NCBI RefSeq assembly: GCF_900129315.1
Contig: NZ_FQUS01000020.1
Coordinates: 30,730 to 94,729 of the forward strand
Length of the DNA stretch: 64,000 bases
Source of the DNA: Fodinibius roseus
Lineage (GTDB): Bacteria > Bacteroidota > Rhodothermia > Balneolales > Balneolaceae
Direction: 5' to 3'
The notes beneath the pieces are model-generated. The model was given only the letters and a program-made list of their open reading frames with translations. It did no database searches and was not told the origin of the DNA. The translations under genes and the position numbers were made by a program. Each line of letters begins with the position of its first letter. Positions within the stretch are counted from its first letter, which is position 1. This document shows positions 1 to 7,675 of this stretch, one piece after another.

Positions 1-1114
1 GTTCGGGTGTTACGACATTCGGCATCACCCGGGATATGCTACCCGGCACATCAATCGCCGGGTAGTGATTTTTATGCGCCAAACGCCTTGAAAGGACGAT
101 ATGACCGTCTAAAATGGATCGTACCGCGTCCGCAATAGGCTCATTCATGTCATCATTGTCGACCAGTACGGTATAAATACCGGTAATGCTCCCCTTGGTT
201 GTCTTGCCCACTCTTTCCAGGAATTTCGGAAGCATGGAAAACACACTTGGCGTGTACCCCTTGGTGGTCGGTGGTTCTCCGGTAGCCAGTCCCACTTCTC
301 TTTGAGCCATGGCCACGCGGGTGACGGAATCCATCATCAAAAGGACATTTTTTCCTCTGTCGCGGAAATATTCTGCAACGGCCGTAGCCGTATAGGCAGC
401 TTTAATTCTGCTCATCGCCGATTTATCCGAAGTCTCCGCTACCACCACTGAGCGGGACATCAGTTCGTCGTCTAGGATATCGTCCAAAAACTCCTGGACC
501 TCACGTCCCCGTTCCCCGATCAGAGCTATGACATTGACATCGGCATCCGAATGGCGGGCGATCATTCCGAGGAGGACACTTTTGCCCACGCCCGAACCCG
601 CAAACAACCCGATACGCTGACCTTTACCGATGGTGTTAAGGGCGTCAATGGCCCGCACGCCGGTATACATGATCTCATTAATGGGCTGCCGCTCAACGGG
701 AGAGGGAGGATCGTTGTGCACATGCTGCTGATTACTGCACAGGAGCGGTCCCTCCTGGTCGATGGGGTCCCCGTTGGCATCAATCACCCGTCCAAGCATC
801 TCATTGCCGACGTTTATGGTGAGCGACTGCCCGAGATATTCGACCCTGCATCCCGCTCTCATCCCTTTGATCCGGTCATAGGGCATCAGAAGGGCCTGTC
901 CTTCTTTCAGTCCCACCACCTCGGCCGGTACGACCGTGTCCATTATCGTTTCAATACCATACACTTCACCGACGCTGGCATGCAGTCCCGTACACTGTAT
1001 AATAGTCCCTACAATAGAGGAGACCTTCCCATACCGTATGCTTGTCCGCCGGTAGCGCTTCATCTGCTGGCGTATTTCATTCAGGTGGGTCGATATGTCG
1101 GTAAGCGAACTCAT
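1..1114 (-). CDS. fliI: Flagellar export ATPase FliI, 3' end beyond the window
   Basis: FliI is the cytoplasmic ATPase of the flagellar type III export apparatus. It works with FliH to unfold export substrates and deliver them to the gate. Reading leftward from the ATG at 1114, 371 codons are visible before the window ends. The N-terminal beta-barrel region is followed by a Walker A motif (GLFAGSGVGKSVL, around residue 175) and the F1-ATPase-like stretches GERGREVQEF and LMMDSVTRVAMAQRE (Walker B). The TTKGYTPSVFSMLP segment matches the FliI/YscN family rather than F1 beta. Its ATG overlaps the fliH stop as ATGA, which shows translational coupling. A full protein of about 440 residues is expected, so some 70 residues lie outside the window. 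Confidence 0.95.
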   Translation of the reverse strand, partial: MSSLTDISTHLNEIRQQMKRYRRTSIRYGKVSSIVGTIIQCTGLHASVGEVYGIETIMDTVVPAEVVGLKEGQALLMPYDRIKGMRAGCRVEYLGQSLTINVGNEMLGRVIDANGDPIDQEGPLLCSNQQHVHNDPPSPVERQPINEIMYTGVRAIDALNTIGKGQRIGLFAGSGVGKSVLLGMIARHSDADVNVIALIGERGREVQEFLDDILDDELMSRSVVVAETSDKSAMSRIKAAYTATAVAEYFRDRGKNVLLMMDSVTRVAMAQREVGLATGEPPTTKGYTPSVFSMLPKFLERVGKTTKGSITGIYTVLVDNDDMNEPIADAVRSILDGHIVLSRRLAHKNHYPAIDVPGSISRVMPNVVTPE

Positions 1115-1818
1115 CTCCAGGACGGCAGCGAGATCGTTTCTCTGAAATCACGAAGCATTTCTTTAAAGTTGTAGACGACGGTCTCCTTTTCGGTGTCAAA
1201 TGCAAATTCACCGGGATTGTACTTGTCAGAACTGCGAATACTGACGGTTACTTCCGGGGCGTAGGTATTGACAAGTCCTTCGACATACTCATAGTCGCTT
1301 TCACAAATCCATATAACCGGTTTCACACTGGTATCTGCTTCGTGCAGAAGATTCGAAAGCTCTTCGTCCAGCTTGTTTCGAATTTCCGGGTTTTCGACCG
1401 GCAGTCCCACAATTTTTTCCACCAGTTCAAATACCAGATCGAGGAGTCCCGGATTAATGGCCTCTTGCCGGCGCTTCCATTCCAGGTGAGCGTGATCAAG
1501 GATATGCTCTACTCCTTTAATCTTTTCATTAATTTCCTCCCGGGCCTCGGAAATACCTTCCTTCTTTCCTTTTTCAAGTCCCTCCCGAAAAGCGGCCTCC
1601 CTTGCTTTTTGAAGCCTTTTCTTCCACATACGGTCCCGCTCCCGCAGCAGCTTTTTTACATCAGTATCCTCTTTATTTCCGGTTCTCTCTGCTTTTTTCG
1701 CCGCTCCTTTGTTCTCTGTATAATCCTGGTTTTCAAATGCTACCTGGTAATCAAGGCGTCGATCCTCTTCCTCGTACCAGCTAAGCTGTTCGTCGTGTAA
1801 GATTTTTGGCTCTTCCAT
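1111..1818 (-). CDS. fliH: Flagellar export regulator FliH
   Basis: This 235-residue protein sits between fliG and fliI, where FliH belongs, and has FliH composition. The N-terminal half is highly charged and predicted coiled coil (Lys/Glu/Arg rich, including EGLEKGKKEGISEAREE, a FliH/YscL-type Gly-x3-Gly stretch). The C-terminal domain contains the LVFELVEKIVG segment that in this family contacts the FliI N-terminus. FliH holds FliI as a heterotrimer and docks it on the C-ring. A TTG at 1836 would give 241 residues and overlap fliG. The first ATG at 1818 leaves a 7-nt gap and is preferred, although neither start has a strong ribosome binding site. The identification rests mainly on position and composition because the family diverges quickly. 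Confidence 0.85.
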   Translation of the reverse strand: MEEPKILHDEQLSWYEEEDRRLDYQVAFENQDYTENKGAAKKAERTGNKEDTDVKKLLRERDRMWKKRLQKAREAAFREGLEKGKKEGISEAREEINEKIKGVEHILDHAHLEWKRRQEAINPGLLDLVFELVEKIVGLPVENPEIRNKLDEELSNLLHEADTSVKPVIWICESDYEYVEGLVNTYAPEVTVSIRSSDKYNPGEFAFDTEKETVVYNFKEMLRDFRETISLPSWR

Positions 1819-1825
1819 AACTATG

Positions 1826-2863
1826 TTATTCGACAATCTCTTCTTCAGACATCTTACGCGTGGTTATCTGTCCCTCTTCTTCGAGCTCCTTAATCTTGCG
1901 GATAATACGCTGCTGGGCTTCCTTCACATCCTTCAGCGGAACAGGTCCCAGGGCATCCATGTCTTCCTGCAGCATACCCGCTGCCCGTTCAGACATATTG
2001 TCCAAAAACTTATTCTTCACGTTATCATCAACGCCTTTAAGTCCCATCACGAGATCGCTTTTCTCCATCTCATTGATAATGGTCTGAACGGTACGATCAT
2101 TGAAATGCAGGATATCCTCGAAAAGGAACATTTGCTGCTTAATCTCATCCGCCATTTGGGCATCCCGTTCCTGGATGATTCCGAGTATATGGCGCTCAAC
2201 CGATATTTCCGCTTCATTAAGAATCTGAGCCACGGCAGCCGTCCCGCTTTTAAGGCGGTCACCGATGGTGTACATCCCACCCATCTGCTCCTTAATAACC
2301 TCTTCAATTTCCTTAATCACTTCCGTGGATATCTTCTCCATGGACGAAAGGCGGTAAATGATCTCGCCCCTTATGTCCTCATTCAGGTGGCTGAGTATTT
2401 CGGCCGTCTTTTTTTCCTCCAGCTGCGAAAAGATCAGAGCGGCAACCTGTGGATGCTCCTTCTCCAGGAAATTGGTGATCTGAGTCATTTTGCTTTCCTG
2501 GAATTCGTCAAAAGCAGTGGATTCTGAACTTGCCCTGAGCTTTTGACGAACCTTGTCCTTGTCCACATTCTCTCCCAGCACATCCAGGAGCTGGTTTGCA
2601 TAGTCAACCCCGCCTTCCAGCACAAATGCATCGTTGGACATAATGCGGTAGTATTCACCCATAACAGCATCCACGACATGGGGCTTAATATTATTCATAT
2701 TAGCTACAGCCAGCGTAATAGCCTCGACCTCCTTCGGTTTCAGGTGATCCATCAGCCTGCCGGCTGTTTCAGCTCCTATATTCATAATGAATATGGCAGC
2801 CTTCTGCTCTCCCGTGAGATTGCTTGCGTTATCAATAGTTGTCTTGTCAGGGGTGTCTTTCAT
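1826..2863 (-). CDS. fliG: Flagellar motor switch protein FliG
   Basis: FliG is the rotor protein of the C-ring. It binds FliF through its N-terminus and the stator MotA through its C-terminus, and so transmits torque and switching. The protein has 345 residues, close to the usual 330-340. It opens with the FliG_N helical domain (TGEQKAAIFIMNIG), then carries the middle-domain EHPQ motif (FLEKEHPQVAALIFSQL, near residue 130). The C-terminal domain has the charged torque helix region (DRTVQTIINEMEKSDLVMGLKG). The ATG at 2863 overlaps the fliF stop (TGATG) and has GAGG seven bases upstream, so it is chosen over an upstream TTG. It lies in the flgB-to-fliI operon. Confidence 0.96.
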   Translation of the reverse strand: MKDTPDKTTIDNASNLTGEQKAAIFIMNIGAETAGRLMDHLKPKEVEAITLAVANMNNIKPHVVDAVMGEYYRIMSNDAFVLEGGVDYANQLLDVLGENVDKDKVRQKLRASSESTAFDEFQESKMTQITNFLEKEHPQVAALIFSQLEEKKTAEILSHLNEDIRGEIIYRLSSMEKISTEVIKEIEEVIKEQMGGMYTIGDRLKSGTAAVAQILNEAEISVERHILGIIQERDAQMADEIKQQMFLFEDILHFNDRTVQTIINEMEKSDLVMGLKGVDDNVKNKFLDNMSERAAGMLQEDMDALGPVPLKDVKEAQQRIIRKIKELEEEGQITTRKMSEEEIVE

Positions 2864-4503
2864 CAATCATCCTCATTTGAAACTAACATGGCCCGTACCA
2901 CCCTGGCAGCCTTGGTGGGCTTTAACTCAACCAGGTTTACAATTTCTTCCAGATTATATTTTCGTTCCTCCAGGGCCGGCTGGTCTTCGTCCTGTTCTTC
3001 AATATATTTCTTAAATTCATCCTTGCTCATTCCGCTGATCTGATCATCATCTCCGCTACTCATATATACCTGCTTATTCTTGCCGAAAGGAGAACCCACC
3101 AGCAATCCTTGTTCCCCGCTGATTGTTTGTTTCCGGAGGCTGTTAAGCAGGGCTATAATGGCCCCCAATGCTGCTAAAATGATGCCCCATCGGAAGATAC
3201 GGCTCCACGGCCAGGGTTCTTCGAATAGGTTGCCTCTCGGACCCATATCGTCCGGATTCCAAAACTCAACCTGTTTGATGGTAATTCGATCGCCACGTTC
3301 CGGCTGCACGCCCAGAGCAGATCCCAGTACCTCCTGGAATTCTTCAATCTCTTCTTCGGAATAGGGCTCATTCATCCACACTTCCTGTCCTTCTTCATTT
3401 TCCTGAAGCACCTGCTTTTGATTGAGCAGTACTGAAGCACTTATTTTACTTATATTGCCCTGCGCCTTTTTGTAGACTTCTTTTATCTCAGTGACCTCAT
3501 AGTTGCGGGTGCGCGAGGTGACCTCATCTTCGGTGGTTGAGGTTACCGCCGTTTCTCCCCGGTCGTCTACGGGCGTAAACTCATCCATCGGTACCAGCTC
3601 CGATCCCTCCCGGGTATGGGTTTCTTCACTTTGCTGCTCCGATATCAGGGTTCTGCTTTCCGGGTCCACTTCATTGGATTCGCGGACCAGGCTGTCAAAG
3701 TTTTGTTCCACCGAAACCCTTAGAATGCTGTTTCCGGGTCCCAGTACCCGGTCCAGCATTGATTGACCGCGTTCCGTCAGATAGTTTTCGGTTTTTTGCT
3801 CAAGCTTCAGCTGCATATCTCCCGAGGCAAAACTGGTCCCTTCATCCTTGTTATCCGTCAACCGGTTTCCCGCCTGGTCAATCACCGTAACCCCCTGGGC
3901 ATCCAGCCCTTCCACACTCCCCGCAATAAGAGAGGTTATACCATCTACATGCTTTTTTTCCAGGTTTTCGCCGCGTTGGAGTACAAGCAGCACCGATGCC
4001 GATGCGGAAACGGAGGTTTGTTCAAAAGGAGATCGCTCGGGCAGTACCAAATGAATTCTGGAAGATTCGACCTGCTGCAAGCTATTGACCGAACGCGAGA
4101 GCTCTCCCTCGAGGGCCCGCCGGTTATTCAGCTGCTGCATGTAGTCGGTCATGCCCAGGGTTTTTGTATCAAACAGTTCATAGCCTTTCATATCAGACTT
4201 GGGAGCACCGATCGGAGCCAGCTCTATGCGAAGCTGATCCACCCGGTTTCCCTCCACATAGATAGACCGCCCGTTGTTTTCAAGCTTATAATCGACCGCG
4301 CGTTCATCCAACTCCTGAATGATTTCCTGGGCCGTTTCGCTTTCGATAGAACCAAAAAGAAGGGTATAGCTCGGCCGCAGGGACCAGTAAAAGAGTCCCC
4401 CCACAATTAAAATAATAGCTATTGCCAGGCCGGCAAACATGGTACGCTGTGCCGTACTGAGCGGTGCTACAAATTCCTTGAACCTTTCGGTAAAACTATT
4501 CAT
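2863..4503 (-). CDS. fliF: Flagellar MS-ring protein FliF
   Basis: FliF forms the membrane MS ring on which the C-ring and export gate assemble. The 546-residue protein has a first transmembrane helix near residues 22-43, the YscJ/FliF ring-building domains (the LRPSYTLLFGSIESETAQEI start is typical), and a long periplasmic portion with an acidic, low-similarity insert around residues 290-340. A second transmembrane helix follows near residues 440-460 (RWGIILAALGAIIALL). The C-terminal tail ends in the FliG-binding motif (LVELKPTKAARVVRAML). The start codon has a GAAGG site four bases upstream. The gene is preceded by fliE with a 9-nt gap and overlaps fliG, so it is clearly part of the operon. 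Confidence 0.96.
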   Translation of the reverse strand: MNSFTERFKEFVAPLSTAQRTMFAGLAIAIILIVGGLFYWSLRPSYTLLFGSIESETAQEIIQELDERAVDYKLENNGRSIYVEGNRVDQLRIELAPIGAPKSDMKGYELFDTKTLGMTDYMQQLNNRRALEGELSRSVNSLQQVESSRIHLVLPERSPFEQTSVSASASVLLVLQRGENLEKKHVDGITSLIAGSVEGLDAQGVTVIDQAGNRLTDNKDEGTSFASGDMQLKLEQKTENYLTERGQSMLDRVLGPGNSILRVSVEQNFDSLVRESNEVDPESRTLISEQQSEETHTREGSELVPMDEFTPVDDRGETAVTSTTEDEVTSRTRNYEVTEIKEVYKKAQGNISKISASVLLNQKQVLQENEEGQEVWMNEPYSEEEIEEFQEVLGSALGVQPERGDRITIKQVEFWNPDDMGPRGNLFEEPWPWSRIFRWGIILAALGAIIALLNSLRKQTISGEQGLLVGSPFGKNKQVYMSSGDDDQISGMSKDEFKKYIEEQDEDQPALEERKYNLEEIVNLVELKPTKAARVVRAMLVSNEDD

Positions 4504-4512
4504 CTAACCTTC

Positions 4513-4836
4513 CTAAATTTGCATACGGCTTATTTCCTGGTAGGTCTCTACGGCCTTATTGCGAATCTCCACCATCATTTCAAAACTCATTTGTGCCCGC
4601 TGCATGGATATCATGACATCATGCACATTGTCCGACTCGCCGGCTATAAAGTCCTGTACCTGCTGGTCTGACGTTTTCATAGTCTCATCGACGCTGTTGA
4701 TGGCATTCGACAACGCATCGGCGAACGATTGTTTATCTCCTTCTTCCCCTCCTGTTGCAATCTCCCGGCGCTGGGGCGACAACTCTATATTGTCGGTTTG
4801 CTGAACAACAGTGCCTAATTCTATGGGATTAATCAT
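4513..4836 (-). CDS. fliE: Flagellar hook-basal body protein FliE
   Basis: FliE is the small adapter between the MS ring and the proximal rod. The 107-residue product is standard length. Its C-terminal segment (MSFEMMVEIRNKAVETYQEI followed by SRMQI) is the family signature, in which the last residues of FliE are almost invariantly MRMQ-like. The acidic N-terminal half (DKQSFADALSNAINSVDETM) also fits. It lies between flgC and fliF, the canonical order in flgBC-fliEFGHI operons. Confidence 0.94.
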   Translation of the reverse strand: MINPIELGTVVQQTDNIELSPQRREIATGGEEGDKQSFADALSNAINSVDETMKTSDQQVQDFIAGESDNVHDVMISMQRAQMSFEMMVEIRNKAVETYQEISRMQI

Positions 4837-4892
4837 CTCGGTCTAACTTGTTTTAATTCTTGATTCCGAATGGCTGGAGCTTTTTATTTGCG

Positions 4893-5390
4893 CTAAATTT
4901 GGAGCGATCGTTTCATAATTTCCTTCTCTGCTTCAATACTGCTTAAATTCGCTTCGTACAGCTTGTTTGCACTGACCATTTCAGTCATTTCCCGAACCAT
5001 ATCTATATCCGGATACCGAACCATTCCCTCTTCATTGGCATCGGGATGATTCGGATCGTATTCATAACGGAAACTATCCTGCTGGGTTATCTCATAAGAG
5101 GGACCCAGGTTGGCGCTCCTCCCGCCTGTGGACGGGCGTTCTACGGTAGCAAAGTGCTGCTGCCGCGTACGCTTCAGGGAGGACATGCTCTCGGCCAGCG
5201 TCTGTTTAAAGTTAGCCGGACCAGGTGCCGAAGTACGCACCGACTGGGGCTTATAAACATTTCCTGCTCCCCCGGATGCCGTCGTGTTAGCGTTAGCAAT
5301 ATTTTGGGAAGCAACATTAATCCGTTCCCGTTGAACGGAAAGTCCCTGTGCTGCCGTTTGAAAAGCCGATGATATTCTATCTGGTATCAT
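4893..5390 (-). CDS. flgC: Flagellar proximal rod protein FlgC
   Basis: FlgC is a structural component of the proximal rod, exported by the flagellar type III system. The 165-residue protein begins with the axial-protein N-terminal motif (AAQGLSVQRERINVASQNIANANTT, read from residue 13) and ends with the matching helix (VSANKLYEANLSSIEAEKEI). Together these form the coiled coil of rod, hook and hook-associated proteins. The internal region is Ser/Gly/Pro rich and more variable. It sits 11 nt after flgB. Confidence 0.95.
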   Translation of the reverse strand: MIPDRISSAFQTAAQGLSVQRERINVASQNIANANTTASGGAGNVYKPQSVRTSAPGPANFKQTLAESMSSLKRTRQQHFATVERPSTGGRSANLGPSYEITQQDSFRYEYDPNHPDANEEGMVRYPDIDMVREMTEMVSANKLYEANLSSIEAEKEIMKRSLQI

Positions 5391-5401
5391 ATGGGTCGTT
5401 G

Positions 5402-5746
5402 TTAGCGATTAGTACTGGTTATACCGGTTCTCAGCATATCAAAATGGTGACGCAGCGAGCGTGTAACAAGCTGAACCCGCATTTGGGTGTCAGCCATCTC
5501 TATCAGCTCATTCTCCAATACCACATCTTCGCCGGTTTCTTTAATACTGGGATTGACCTTTTGCATGCCTGACACGCCTTCGGATTCCCGCACTTTTTGG
5601 AGTTCATTTTCAAATTGAACCTCATGCTTTTTGTACCCCGGCGTGTCGATATTAGCAATGTTCGATGAAGATACCCGCTGGCGCAACGTGTAGCTGTCCA
5701 TAGCTTTAGCCAGTAATTGACTGTGACTGCTGTCTATGATATGCAT
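5402..5746 (-). CDS. flgB: Flagellar proximal rod protein FlgB
   Basis: FlgB is the first gene of the basal-body operon and encodes a proximal rod subunit. The protein from the ATG at 5746 has 114 residues. It contains the axial-protein motif SSNIANIDTPGYKK followed by VQFENELQ, and a C-terminal helix with the usual MADTQMRVQLVTRSL composition. An upstream TTG at 5770 would add eight residues but has no better ribosome binding site, so the ATG is preferred. The operon promoter must lie in the spacer to its right, which it shares with the divergent histidine kinase. Confidence 0.93.
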   Translation of the reverse strand: MHIIDSSHSQLLAKAMDSYTLRQRVSSSNIANIDTPGYKKHEVQFENELQKVRESEGVSGMQKVNPSIKETGEDVVLENELIEMADTQMRVQLVTRSLRHHFDMLRTGITSTNR

Positions 5747-6155
5747 GCTTATCGTTTTATTGATTATCAAAAGTTTATTATCAGCCGCCTGTTACAGGCA
5801 GGGTATTTTACAAATCAGGTGTATTTACTCCGTTTCCTCAACACCTGACAAGCATCCGGTTTATGTTACAGGCAATAGCTATGCCAGACCGTCTCACTGC
5901 TCAAAACAATAATTAAAACCCTTCTGAGGAAACGGGTTTTGGTAAATCAACTGCATAATTAACCGCCCGGAGGTAATTTTTTCCTCATTATCTATTATTT
6001 CCATAAGCCATTTAAGTATGATTCGAAAGAACTGATAATATACTATCCCATATCTCTCTCCCGTTTGAATTAAAGCGAGAGGTCTTTGTGGGATTACTGT
6101 CCAACTTTTTTTATTATACCAGATTGGGGGCAATATTATCGAGTTACCAGAATTA
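5747..6155. other. Divergent intergenic spacer between flgB and the histidine kinase
   Basis: This roughly 400-base spacer must contain the promoters of the flagellar operon (leftward) and of the kinase gene (rightward). It is AT-rich. I looked for a sigma-54 (TGGCAC-N5-TTGC) and a Bacteroidota-type (TTG-N19-TAnnTTTG) promoter on both strands and found no convincing match. A 110-codon reading frame on the minus strand within it has no family features and is treated as chance. Confidence 0.4.
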
Positions 6156-7121
6156 ATGAATAAACACGCAGGTTCGGATCCCGCCTTTATAATAGAGATG
6201 AACAACAGAATAATCCGTGATGTCAACGAAGCGGCAATTACGGGTTGCGACCGTTATAATCCTATTGGCAAGAATCTTGAACAGATCATTTATGTTGTAA
6301 AGGATGTTGGCAATGCTATATCACCGGCTTACTTCAATGGGCTGTGGTACACCCTCCAACAGGAGACCCTGATCTGGGAAGGGACACCCCATATCAAAAT
6401 AACCCTGCAACACCGAGAGGAGATCCCCGATAACGAGACGCTGCACTCTTTAAAAAATATGATCGGCTTTTTACTGCATCGCATTCGTTCTCCCCTCACG
6501 GGTATGCAGGGCTATGCTCATATGGCAGAAGGACAATTGGGGAATACATCCAGTGCAAAATATCTCAGGAAAATCAATGCGGGTATTGAAAACCTGTTTG
6601 ACCTGCTCGATGACCTGGAGTCTCTGCAGGAAATATCCCTTAAAGAAATTGAAGTCAATAATTATTCTGCTGAAACGGTACCCATCATAAAAGAAATTAT
6701 TTCGGAATACCCACCGGAAATCCAACAAAGAATCACATTTTTGTACTCAGCAGAGAACGAGCAGCTTTTGCGTTGTAGTCCGGCCGATCTGAGACGGATC
6801 CTGACGGAACTTATTGATAATGCAGTTGATCACGCTCCTGCCAAAGATGGAAATAACATTACGATCGAGCTTCCCTCCGACCAGGCGGTAAAAATTTCTC
6901 ATGACGGGAACCTCATTCCGAAATCCATTGCCCGACAGCTGTTTTTTCCCTTTGTGACCGGCAAAGCTACAAAACTGGGGATCGGTTTAACCATGGCCAT
7001 ACTCTATGCCAAACGATATAAGGGGACCATCTTCCTGACGGATAACAACCCATTTCGAGGGGTATCTTTTACTTTTTGTCTCCCGCCGTCGGATCCTTCC
7101 ACCTCCAGCTCACTATTGTAG
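6156..7121 (+). CDS. PAS-type sensor histidine kinase
   Basis: This is a soluble two-component sensor kinase of 321 residues with no transmembrane segment. Residues 10-90 look like a PAS fold. They are followed by a dimerisation/phosphoacceptor segment with the H-box HRIRSPLTGMQGYAHM, putting the phosphoacceptor at His108. The ATPase domain shows an N-box (RILTELIDNAVDHA), a shortened G1 box (ISHDGN) and a G2-like segment (GKATKLGIGLTMA). An F-box-like FFPF precedes the last. No response regulator is adjacent. The gene is divergent from flgB and lies between the flagellar and chemotaxis blocks, so a role in flagellar gene control is plausible but unproven. The frame is open upstream of the ATG to a stop at 6066-6068 without another good start codon. 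A GGGGG run at 6126-6130 is too far away to serve the chosen ATG. Confidence 0.8.
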   Translation: MNKHAGSDPAFIIEMNNRIIRDVNEAAITGCDRYNPIGKNLEQIIYVVKDVGNAISPAYFNGLWYTLQQETLIWEGTPHIKITLQHREEIPDNETLHSLKNMIGFLLHRIRSPLTGMQGYAHMAEGQLGNTSSAKYLRKINAGIENLFDLLDDLESLQEISLKEIEVNNYSAETVPIIKEIISEYPPEIQQRITFLYSAENEQLLRCSPADLRRILTELIDNAVDHAPAKDGNNITIELPSDQAVKISHDGNLIPKSIARQLFFPFVTGKATKLGIGLTMAILYAKRYKGTIFLTDNNPFRGVSFTFCLPPSDPSTSSSLL

Positions 7122-7571
7122 TCGTATTTGTATATCCCCTCTCATTCTTTAGCTGATCGTAATAATTCTTTATATGTACAAACCATATAGGCCTGTATCA
7201 CGAAAGATCGAAACTTTATACAAGGTCTACTTCGGCTCACGAAACCCCTGATAGCAGGACTGTGACTACGCTGACAATGAGGAAAACAGTCTCATTACAC
7301 CGACCTCATCCCCCGCAGGTTCGACACGGCTCTTAATATATTATGCAGATATCGTTTGCCGGTGCTTCACAGGAGCCGGACCACAGGCATTACCTGCCAG
7401 CGGTGCTGAAATAATTCATCTTCCAATAGCTTCCCCGGGACCGGAATAAGGGCACCGGCCCGGTCATTTCCCGCTCCTTCAGCCTCTCTCTCGATCGCGG
7501 GCTTCCTTGCTTATTTTGTCAGGGGGATCTTCAAAACCAGCCGGCAACCATGGGGTACTAAAGCTGCCTGC
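7122..7571. other. Intergenic region between the histidine kinase and the mcp terminator
   Basis: About 450 bases between two convergent genes (kinase rightward, mcp leftward). I see no reading frame with family features and no RNA gene. The stretch from about 7360 to 7560 is GC-richer and Pro/Gly-coding in several frames, but nothing recognisable emerges. Confidence 0.4.
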
Positions 7572-7606
7572 AAAAAAGGGTGCCCCTTATTCCGGAGGAC
7601 ACCCTT
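7572..7606 (-). terminator. Rho-independent terminator of the chemotaxis operon
   Basis: On the minus strand an AAGGGTG(T)CC arm pairs with GG(G)GCACCCTT around a loop of about ten bases, and the 3' arm runs into a run of six T residues. It lies 70 bases after the stop codon of mcp, the last gene of the operon. Confidence 0.75.
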
Positions 7607-7675
7607 CGAACATCTGCAGTTTATAAGATTTGCCGCCCGGGTATCCCCGACAGCCTACGCACGTTACCGCTCCCT

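Noticed and set aside
551..1174. Plus-strand open frame of about 200 codons at the left edge
   Set aside because: It lies opposite fliI, which has clear Walker and family motifs on the minus strand. The plus-strand product has no family features.
5894..6226. Minus-strand open frame of 110 codons before the histidine kinase
   Set aside because: It overlaps the start of the kinase gene, has no recognised features and its composition is unlike neighbouring proteins.
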